From a virus, in the IMG/VR virus record IMGVR_UViG_3300030098_003617, positions 1,811 to 27,017 of that record: a stretch of DNA of 25,207 bases; one strand, written 5' to 3'. Positions 9,401 through 16,047 of this stretch are shown here, one piece after another. Position 1 is the stretch's first letter; every line of letters starts with the position of its first letter. The notes under the pieces are model-generated. The model was not told the DNA's origin and did not search any database. It was given only the letters and a program-made list of their open reading frames with translations. The translations under genes were made by a program, and so were the position numbers.

Positions 9401-9655
9401 TTATGAACAACCACAGGTTTCACTGCAGTTTGTTAATGTTGCTATTTCTGTTAAATACGCTGTAGCTTGCGTCGCATCATAACAACTGTTAGATGTATTA
9501 GAAACTATACCATATAAACCGATAAGCACAGTAACCTTATCCAGTATAGCTAAATATTCTTCAGCTAACTTAGGGTTTGAACATTCAGCCGCAACGTATT
9601 TATTATTTATTGTTTCTATACAACAGTAAACATCACATATTGTAGTTATTGCCAT
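9401..9655 (-). CDS. Small Cys-rich protein, paralog of the fibre C-terminal domain
   Basis: I do not know a family for this 84-aa protein. It has nine cysteines, clustered near the N-terminus (C7, then CC at 11-12, and C25) and at the C-terminus (NCSETCGCS). Its helical middle reads YLAILDKVTVLIGLYGIV. The same arrangement appears in the last ~80 residues of the neighbouring 314-aa product: C.IE, then EC, Y..IL, L..LY.I, a Cys, an LTNC/LTDC turn and a CxC tail. The two are therefore probably tandem-duplicated versions of one domain, perhaps an attachment or trimerisation module of the fibre. The start follows an A-rich leader. Confidence 0.6.
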   Translation of the reverse strand: MAITTICDVYCCIETINNKYVAAECSNPKLAEEYLAILDKVTVLIGLYGIVSNTSNSCYDATQATAYLTEIATLTNCSETCGCS

Positions 9656-9674
9656 TTTTTTTATTTATTTATTA

Positions 9675-10619
9675 TTAATCACAACCACCGCATTCACAAT
9701 CACATCCGCAGTCAGTTAAATCTATTATATCATATAATAATGTAGGGTCATCTATTATACTAGTACAATCTAATGTAATATCATACATAGCTAATAGGTG
9801 TCCTGTTCTTTTTAATATATATCTATATTTTTTAATATCATTTTCATCACAATTACACTCAGCTCTATCTAATTTAGCTCTCACCTTTTCAATACATTCA
9901 GTTACAACACAAGGGTCAACATAACATAGTACATTTTTATTATTAGTATATGTTAAATTTTTAATTATACAATATTCTTCGTGACTTACAGTTCCAGGCA
10001 TATCCCATATTATATCTGTAATAATAGAATTAGACCAAACTCCCACTTCTAATCCAGTATAATTTAAAGCACTTGCAGAAGATGATAACACTGGAGAAGA
10101 CAAACTAGAACCCGATGGAGGTGATAAAGAATGAGTTCTGGTAAAACTATAAGGAACATTATTAATAGAGTAATTTGTCATATCTAAACTATTAATTATA
10201 TCGTCATTACAATTGTATGTTATAGAGGATGATATAGCTAAAGCATTAAATGTGGTAATACTTAATCCATTTAATAGAATAGTTTCAGTTGCTTCTACAG
10301 TAGTTCCTCCACTAAAATTCCAATCAAATGTTATTTCATAAACGTCATTATACAATGTACCCCCTGATAATATTGTTATATCTGTATTTGTTCCGTATTT
10401 TGTTGTAGCGTTATAAGTTCTTAAAGAAGCTAGGTCATTATCTATAAATATATCAGGACTAGACAAAGCTCCTGTATAAATTACAGAATTGTTATTTACT
10501 AACTTAACTTTAATTGCTATTTTATAAGGTAATGTATTATTAGTCCCAAGATAATTATTATTGTCTGTAAATGTAAATTTATTAGTTGATAAATTCATAC
10601 ACACATCTAATGGAGACAC
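9675..10619 (-). CDS. Fibre C-terminal portion, probably a frame-shifted continuation of the SprB-repeat protein
   Basis: The 314-aa open frame has only a GTG (10619-10617) as possible early start, with no A-rich leader before it. The frame stays open upstream. From 10673 it encodes CYVTGSVTITEPA, which is exactly what should follow the truncated SprB repeat at the end of the neighbouring 601-aa frame. I therefore think this is the distal half of one gene joined by a -1 shift or broken by an indel. The body (1-230) is a Thr/Ser/Asn-rich beta protein typical of fibre shafts. The last ~80 residues form the Cys-rich helical domain shared with the 84-aa neighbour, ending DCGCDCECGGCD. Independent translation from the GTG remains possible. 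Confidence 0.55.
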   Translation of the reverse strand: MSPLDVCMNLSTNKFTFTDNNNYLGTNNTLPYKIAIKVKLVNNNSVIYTGALSSPDIFIDNDLASLRTYNATTKYGTNTDITILSGGTLYNDVYEITFDWNFSGGTTVEATETILLNGLSITTFNALAISSSITYNCNDDIINSLDMTNYSINNVPYSFTRTHSLSPPSGSSLSSPVLSSSASALNYTGLEVGVWSNSIITDIIWDMPGTVSHEEYCIIKNLTYTNNKNVLCYVDPCVVTECIEKVRAKLDRAECNCDENDIKKYRYILKRTGHLLAMYDITLDCTSIIDDPTLLYDIIDLTDCGCDCECGGCD

Positions 10620-10651
10620 TCCAGGAGGAAGTATAGCTGGCTCTGTAATTG

Positions 10652-12457
10652 TTACAGAACCAGTAACATAACATCTGTTATATATACCGAATATGTCCCC
10701 GCTGTAAGACCACTTAATGAAGAGGATGTGTTTCCATTACTCCATAGATATGTATACGGAGCGGTTCCTCCACTAACTGCAACTGAAGCTGTCCCATCTG
10801 AACCTCCATTAGTAGTAACATCTGTTGACGACATTGTTACGGCTAAAGAGGTACTAGCTACTACCGCAGTTTGTCCAGATTTTACACACCCATTACCTAA
10901 GTCAACTTCAAAAATATATAATCCTGGACTTGTAACAGAGTTAACAGCTAAAGTAGCTCCTTGACTATTATTACCAGAAGAAACAACAGAGCCAAAACCA
11001 TCTTTCCATTCCCAAGTGTATGTTGTAATTCCAGAAGCTAAGTTTGACACAGTAGGATTTAAATCTATCATTCCACATCCATCTCCTGCAATTTGAGATA
11101 TAGTAACTGTACCCTGACACGGAGGAGGTCCTGCATTAATTACAAATGTAACTCCTTGAGTACATCCATAACTATCCGTTATTTTAAGAGCGTATGTTCC
11201 AGGGACTAATGAAGATATAGCTGCTGTATTAGCTATAAAATTATTAGGACCTGTCCATTCATAAGTATATGGAGCTTGACCATTTGTTCCCGAAACTTCT
11301 AATTCTCCATCGTTAGCTCCAAATTGACTTTCATGTTGTTGATTTATTAATGCATATCCTATATTATAATTATCACAAGGACTACTACCAAAAGTATTCC
11401 ATATAGTAACACCATATCCATGATATGCATATCCTCTAATATCAACACTACTTCCATTTAAAGTGGTAAGCATCGCCGCATAATCAGCATTAGATGATTC
11501 ACTTAATGAACTATGAGATGCTTGTCCCCCTACATTTTCCTGTACTATTAAAATAGAAAGTTTTGTAGTAGGAACTTCTCCATGAGGAGATTGAATCCAA
11601 GATAAATACTGAGATTCTGTTTGTACAACGCTAGCTCCCTCATTTATCATTTCATTATTCATCGTATAAGAATCTAACGATATTTTAGGTAGACCACCAC
11701 AAAGATTCCAATTTGTTGTATGTGAATAATTTGCGTAATCAGCGTCCTTATCTGGTCTAAATTTAAAATCTGTAAATGTGCTTTTTTGGTCTGCCAACTC
11801 TTTTATATAAAAAGTAGCGTCTGGTATATTATTTGTTGTTCCACTATGACTGGTTCCTATCCCTGTACATGAAGCGTTACGATAATCGGTTGTTGACAGT
11901 TCAACATCAATATGTTGAAATTTATTATGATAAAATGCCCAAGCGTGGTTTAATTGTGGTCCTCCAAAAGGATTACTTGCAGTGTTAACTATAGGAGCGT
12001 TAGGAACTCGTATTAAAGATTTTTCTTTTGTATCATTACTCATGGCGGTTCCCTCAACTCTTGTATAAAAATGATGTTTACCATGAACCCATACAGTTAT
12101 TTCTTTTGAAAAAGAATTTCCAATAACTGGAGCTGAAGGAAAATTTAATCTATAAGTTCTTTCTGTTCCATTATCTGGTAGGTCGTCAAAATTATATGTT
12201 AACGCACGAGTCCCATTAGTGACAGCAGCGTTAGGAGTTGTCCCTGAAGTAAACATGTTAGGATTAGTAGAACTATCCCCTGTTATGTCTTCAAAAGTTG
12301 GTTGAGCCCATATCTCGTTGGGGTTATTCAGTATTCCCCCCATAGTTATAGTATACAAATCAAACTGTACCTCCGCTTTGTGTCTTACTGTACCTGAATC
12401 ATCGTATACATGTTTTCTTGAAAATGCGAGTAGTACTCTACCTACCTCTCCTGCCAT
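10652..12457 (-). CDS. SprB-repeat-containing tail fibre / receptor-binding candidate (N-terminal part)
   Basis: The 601-aa frame has a probable virion-attachment and beta-rich body (1-375) followed by adhesin-type repeats. Residues 381-432 (NGQAPYTYEW, GTYALKITDSYGC) and 538-595 (SVAVSGGTAPYTYLWSNG, LTAGTYSVYITD) match the SprB repeat pattern PF13573. This repeat is known from the flavobacterial gliding adhesin SprB and other T9SS-secreted surface proteins. Between them, 447-533 is an Ig/PKD-like unit with the same GLYIFEVDLGNGC ending. The third unit stops mid-repeat: after ITD the frame reads VMLLVL and ends, while the expected continuation lies in the -1 frame. A promoter -7 box at 12484-12491 and a terminator before it suggest a separate transcription unit. 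The receptor role is inferred. Confidence 0.7.
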   Translation of the reverse strand: MAGEVGRVLLAFSRKHVYDDSGTVRHKAEVQFDLYTITMGGILNNPNEIWAQPTFEDITGDSSTNPNMFTSGTTPNAAVTNGTRALTYNFDDLPDNGTERTYRLNFPSAPVIGNSFSKEITVWVHGKHHFYTRVEGTAMSNDTKEKSLIRVPNAPIVNTASNPFGGPQLNHAWAFYHNKFQHIDVELSTTDYRNASCTGIGTSHSGTTNNIPDATFYIKELADQKSTFTDFKFRPDKDADYANYSHTTNWNLCGGLPKISLDSYTMNNEMINEGASVVQTESQYLSWIQSPHGEVPTTKLSILIVQENVGGQASHSSLSESSNADYAAMLTTLNGSSVDIRGYAYHGYGVTIWNTFGSSPCDNYNIGYALINQQHESQFGANDGELEVSGTNGQAPYTYEWTGPNNFIANTAAISSLVPGTYALKITDSYGCTQGVTFVINAGPPPCQGTVTISQIAGDGCGMIDLNPTVSNLASGITTYTWEWKDGFGSVVSSGNNSQGATLAVNSVTSPGLYIFEVDLGNGCVKSGQTAVVASTSLAVTMSSTDVTTNGGSDGTASVAVSGGTAPYTYLWSNGNTSSSLSGLTAGTYSVYITDVMLLVL

Positions 12458-12483
12458 TTATTTTATTTTTTATGATATGAATA

Positions 12484-12491
12484 CAAATATA
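12484..12491 (-). promoter_or_regulatory. Promoter -7 box for fibre/ring/muzzle unit
   Basis: TATATTTG on the minus strand, 27 bases before the fibre gene ATG and directly after a terminator, as expected for a new transcription unit. No TTG is found at the usual distance, so the -33 element is weak or absent. Confidence 0.5.
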
Positions 12492-12504
12492 GTGAATTTA
12501 TTGC

Positions 12505-12537
12505 AAAAAAGAAAGGGATATGCGTAAAACATACCCC
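12505..12537 (-). terminator. Intrinsic terminator after the 279-aa gene
   Basis: Read on the minus strand, GGGGTATG pairs with CATATCCC (one G-U pair) around a 7-base loop, followed by TTTCTTTTTT. It separates the 279-aa gene from the fibre unit, whose -7 box lies just beyond. Confidence 0.75.
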
Positions 12538-12562
12538 TAACTTATATATATAATAAATATTA

Positions 12563-13402
12563 TTATTTAGAACTTACAACTTTTTGTTTTTTAGTAGGTT
12601 TTTCTTTCTTTACTTCTAGTGTTTCGCCTTTTAATAATTTAACAATTTTATTAAAAACTTCCTTACCTTCAGTTTCAAAAGTAAAATCTACAAAATGTTC
12701 ATAAGGATTAATACCAACAGGAATAACGGTTATTAACTGTTTAAGCCCTGTTCCCCATTTTATTTCTCTTTTAGAGGTATTAATTACAATTATTCTTTCA
12801 TCTTCAGCGTCCATAATAACTTGTTTTCTTTCAAGTTTAGGATTAGAAATTTCTTCCATAAATAATACAGGGTCGTTTTTAGCCATAACCATCATATCAT
12901 GCTTGATTTCATACATACTTCTATCAACATTAACATCCATAGCTCTAGCGTATCCAACCATTTTTTGAGCGTCCATAGACATTAAAGTTTCTACAGCATG
13001 AAATTCTGTTTCTAAACTTTCTAAATCTTTTTCAGCATTACTTTCTAAATCAACAGTTTCAAATATCTGCTTCTTTGTTTTCATTCTATTTGGATTAGAA
13101 GCGTTATAATTACTTTTTTCTAAAAACTCTCTTAAAGTAACTTGTTGATATTGTACAGGTAAAGAACCATTATTAAAAACAATATCACCTAGTACAGGGT
13201 TAAATCCTGTTTGTTCATCTGCGTAAATTGATTGCTCCCCTAAAACGTATTGGATTTTTCTGTTTCTTCCAGTTTTTTCATCAAAGATTTCATCTATAGA
13301 TGGTATTCTATGACTAACTGGATAGTGCCTTCCTTCGGTGGAAGGTTTTTCATTTTTATAAGTTAATCTAAATATAGTAACTTGTTGTTTTTTCTTTGCC
13401 AT
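12563..13402 (-). CDS. Unrecognised structural-region protein downstream of capsid gene
   Basis: I do not recognise this 279-aa protein. It starts MAKKKQQVTIFRL and ends with a very Lys-rich tail (residues 258-279). The middle (105-165) is helical and acidic, with a possible coiled coil around LESLETEFHAVETLMSM. The rest looks beta-rich, including ERIIVINTSKREIKWGTG and LITVIPVGINPYEHFVDF. It is read in the same direction as the capsid gene but is separated by a strong terminator, so it would depend on read-through or an unseen promoter. Its own intrinsic terminator follows at 12505-12537. Its leader shares the bases AAATTTAAGAAA before ATG with that of the scaffold-like gene. The position suggests a head-associated or completion protein, without direct evidence. 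Confidence 0.6.
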   Translation of the reverse strand: MAKKKQQVTIFRLTYKNEKPSTEGRHYPVSHRIPSIDEIFDEKTGRNRKIQYVLGEQSIYADEQTGFNPVLGDIVFNNGSLPVQYQQVTLREFLEKSNYNASNPNRMKTKKQIFETVDLESNAEKDLESLETEFHAVETLMSMDAQKMVGYARAMDVNVDRSMYEIKHDMMVMAKNDPVLFMEEISNPKLERKQVIMDAEDERIIVINTSKREIKWGTGLKQLITVIPVGINPYEHFVDFTFETEGKEVFNKIVKLLKGETLEVKKEKPTKKQKVVSSK

Positions 13403-13426
13403 TTTCTTAAATTTAATATAATTAAT

Positions 13427-13460
13427 AAAAAAAAGATTGGGGAGGAGACAAATCCTCCCC
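13427..13460 (-). terminator. Strong intrinsic terminator after the major capsid gene
   Basis: A perfect 8-bp stem (GGGGAGGA with TCCTCCCC, 13439-13446 and 13453-13460) and 6-base loop, followed on the minus strand by AATC and a run of eight T. It begins 26 bases after the capsid stop. It should limit transcription into the 279-aa gene. Confidence 0.9.
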
Positions 13461-13485
13461 GCTCTTTATATAATCAAGAACTTAA

Positions 13486-14868
13486 TTAAGCTCTCTCAAG
13501 TAAGATAAATCTGTTGTTTGCGAAACCTTCAAATCCTCTTTCTGTTCTGTAGTGACATCTTAACTCGTCAACATCAGAAGTAGGATTAGCAAGTCCAGCA
13601 GAACCTGTTAACCAGTGCTCCATTTTTCTAGAGTATCCTCCAGCTTCTTTATATCTAACTCTTAAAGAAGGAATAGACTCTCTAGTTTTCGCATCTTTAC
13701 CCATATCTCCAGGAATAACAAGACCCATACCAGAATAGTTGTATCCTGTAGCTCCCATCATTGGAGAATAACTTAAAGCTTCGTATGCTTTCTTATGGAA
13801 AGTATATCCACCTCTAGCGAATGATTTAAATCCGAAAGCAACTCCTATTTCTTCAGAACCATTAAAAGCTCCGTAAGAGATACCTCCACCTGCAAACATT
13901 GCAGCAACCGCATCATCAATAGCTAACGATAAGTCAATTCCACACCACATAGTGTTTTCCTTAGCTCCTCTATTAGCATCTAATGTACGAATCATAGAAT
14001 CAAAATCAGAAAGGTTAAATCCAGCTAATTGGTTATAAGTTTGTGAATTACCACTTCTCATAAAGTCAATTAAACCTTCAGTACCATTAATACCACCAGA
14101 ACCGATTGTACCAGTTAAAGCAGCGTTGGTGTTAGTAGCAACTTGACCTAATAACATTTGCATTTCACAGTAGTTATTGAATCTTTTGTAAGTATCACCT
14201 TCACCTTTTAAGTACCATAGGTATCCAGATTTTCCAGTTGCAGCATCATTTACTTTAAACCATATTTTGTTAGTAGCCTCAGAACCAGTTACCTGGAAAG
14301 AGTCTTTCATAATCATAGTATAGTTTTCGTAGTGATTAGCAGTTGGAGTAATTCCATCAGGTTGTCCTGTACCTTCAGCGTGCTCATTACCAATTACAAT
14401 TAATACATCAGAAGCAGTTAAAGCTGTCCATGAAGCGTTTTTGTAAGGCACTACAGTTATTGTATTAGCTGCACCCCCAGAATGTGGTTTAGCAGTTACA
14501 AGACCTATCTCACCATAAGGATTTTGTATAATGTCTCCAACTCTTACAAAAAAGTTACCATTAATAGTACCATCAGAAGAGTAAGTAGGGTCTAAAGTTA
14601 AAGAAGTACCACCAACAGCAACAGTTGGAGTACCAGTTTGTTTGAAGTTTTGATGTAAATAATCATCTTCATAGTGCTCAAATTTACGTTGAGACACTGG
14701 AGCCATAGCGCCAATAGAATCCAAGAATCCCATTAACGATTGCTCTCCATATCTATTCACAAAGTCTTCAGCAACCTCTGGTTTATGAATACTAAGTGTA
14801 GATACATAGTTTTCGTTTGTAGCCACCTGAAAAGCACTAGGAATCCCAGGTGTAGTAGTATATGCCAT
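13486..14868 (-). CDS. Major capsid protein (crAss-like, HK97-fold candidate)
   Basis: A 460-aa product in the place expected for the major capsid protein: after terminase, portal and an acidic scaffold-like gene. It lacks low-complexity sequence and has the mixed alpha/beta composition of HK97-type subunits. An N-terminal helical arm (residues 20-60, with SLMGFLDSIGAMAPVSQRKF) is followed by a beta insertion (80-165) and a longer core. The pattern VSQRKFEHYEDDYLHQ then a glycine/threonine-rich segment resembles crAss-like capsid proteins. The ATG follows an A-rich leader (AAAATAAAATAAAATGG). Directly after the stop comes the strongest intrinsic terminator in the window, which fits a highly expressed gene. 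The fold itself is inferred. Confidence 0.75.
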   Translation of the reverse strand: MAYTTTPGIPSAFQVATNENYVSTLSIHKPEVAEDFVNRYGEQSLMGFLDSIGAMAPVSQRKFEHYEDDYLHQNFKQTGTPTVAVGGTSLTLDPTYSSDGTINGNFFVRVGDIIQNPYGEIGLVTAKPHSGGAANTITVVPYKNASWTALTASDVLIVIGNEHAEGTGQPDGITPTANHYENYTMIMKDSFQVTGSEATNKIWFKVNDAATGKSGYLWYLKGEGDTYKRFNNYCEMQMLLGQVATNTNAALTGTIGSGGINGTEGLIDFMRSGNSQTYNQLAGFNLSDFDSMIRTLDANRGAKENTMWCGIDLSLAIDDAVAAMFAGGGISYGAFNGSEEIGVAFGFKSFARGGYTFHKKAYEALSYSPMMGATGYNYSGMGLVIPGDMGKDAKTRESIPSLRVRYKEAGGYSRKMEHWLTGSAGLANPTSDVDELRCHYRTERGFEGFANNRFILLERA

Positions 14869-14905
14869 TTTATTTTATTTTAATACATTAATTATTCTAG
14901 TTATT

Positions 14906-15991
14906 TTACATATTCTTTCTTAACTCAGCAGCAATTTGCTCAGCTATAGAAAGAGGTTTGTCAGGAGAACTTTTTGTATCAGGACTATAAGAAGGATTTT
15001 TAATATCATCTATTATATCACCCTTACCTTTTGATAATCCTTGAGCAAAAGCACTTCTAACGATTGAATCTAAATTATTTAAAGTAGCCATATCTCTGTT
15101 AAGTTTAGCAATATTCTCACTGCCATCCTCATTGACATATCTATTCCAAAACTCAGATAGATTCTTGTTTGATGTTCTAACATTTTCTACAGCTTCATCT
15201 GATAATGAAAAAGAAAATTTATCTCCTTTGTCGTTTATATCAAAATCCACGTTTTTAAAGTCAGATAAAGATTTATCTATTTTTTCAGCCCACAATCTAG
15301 CATTTTCTTCAGATTGTTTTTTATTATTAACCTTTTCTCTATGCTGTTTTGGAACTGATGATTCTTCTTGAAACTTCTTAAGCTCTTTTTTAGCTTTTTT
15401 AGAATCGCTTCTCAATTTAATCTTAGATAACTTTATTTCATCAGCAGTATATATGTCCTCATCTAGCTTATATTGACTATTGAAAAGTAAATCAACCTCA
15501 TCATTTGCTAAATCTTGATTGTTAAATTTCAAATGAGATTTAACTAAAGCTAATTCATCCATTTCGTCATAATCCGCTGTTTGAGTCTTTAAATACTCTT
15601 GAACATCGCCACCTTTAGAAACATAATCATTTAGTCTTTCCATCTGTTCGTTGGCAAAACTTGTATCAGTTCCCTTAGCGGAAAGTAAGGATTCAATTTC
15701 TTCATAAGTTTTATATTTACCATTAGTCTTTTCGGCTAATAATTCTTCAAAACTTTTTTGAGAGTTATCTACATCCTCACTTGCTTCTTGAGTAGAATCT
15801 TCTTTCAAAGAACTTTCTTCTTGGGTTTCTTCTTTTTTTGCTTCAGTGTTTTCAGTTGTTTCTTGAGATGTAACCCCCTCTTTAACTTCTGTAGTATCTG
15901 TAGCTTCTTTAGTTTCTTTAACTTCTTCTTCCTCTGCTAATTCAAAACCCATATTTTTAGCAGCTAATTTTTCAAATCTTTCGTTTGACAT
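14906..15991 (-). CDS. Acidic scaffold-like / head assembly protein
   Basis: The 361-aa protein is highly charged. Residues about 18-75 are dominated by Glu, Thr and Lys (EEEEVKETKEATDTTEVKEG), and most of the rest is predicted helix with further acidic stretches. It lies between portal and capsid genes, the usual place for a scaffolding protein, and its low-complexity acidic helical character fits that role. Residues about 75-125 (SFEELLAEKTNGKYKTYEEI, then LSAKG) resemble a segment often seen in phage proteins at this position. A promoter with both elements (-7 box 16017-16024, -33 CAA 16045-16047) precedes it, so scaffold and capsid probably form one transcript. The leader AAATTTAAGAAA recurs upstream of the 279-aa gene. 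Confidence 0.6.
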   Translation of the reverse strand: MSNERFEKLAAKNMGFELAEEEEVKETKEATDTTEVKEGVTSQETTENTEAKKEETQEESSLKEDSTQEASEDVDNSQKSFEELLAEKTNGKYKTYEEIESLLSAKGTDTSFANEQMERLNDYVSKGGDVQEYLKTQTADYDEMDELALVKSHLKFNNQDLANDEVDLLFNSQYKLDEDIYTADEIKLSKIKLRSDSKKAKKELKKFQEESSVPKQHREKVNNKKQSEENARLWAEKIDKSLSDFKNVDFDINDKGDKFSFSLSDEAVENVRTSNKNLSEFWNRYVNEDGSENIAKLNRDMATLNNLDSIVRSAFAQGLSKGKGDIIDDIKNPSYSPDTKSSPDKPLSIAEQIAAELRKNM

Positions 15992-16016
15992 TTTCTTAAA
16001 TTTAAATTAATATCTA

Positions 16017-16047
16017 CAAATATAATAAAAAATTATTTATTATACAA
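16017..16047 (-). promoter_or_regulatory. Bacteroidetes-type promoter for scaffold and capsid genes
   Basis: TATATTTG (16017-16024, minus strand) with TTG (16045-16047) exactly 20 bases upstream. This is the same spacing as the promoter at 2878-2908. It starts 26 bases before the scaffold-like ATG; the -33 element touches the end of the portal gene. Confidence 0.65.

Noticed and set aside
9193-9465. Plus-strand open frame across the 256-aa gene
   Set aside because: Antisense to well-supported minus-strand genes, no plausible leader, composition reflects the opposite strand. The same applies to plus-strand frames at 10728-10964, 12318-12527, 15132-15371, 15758-15940 and 16135-16356.
9675-12457. 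Diversity-generating retroelement acting on the fibre gene
   Set aside because: No reverse transcriptase and no template/variable repeat pair are present in the window.
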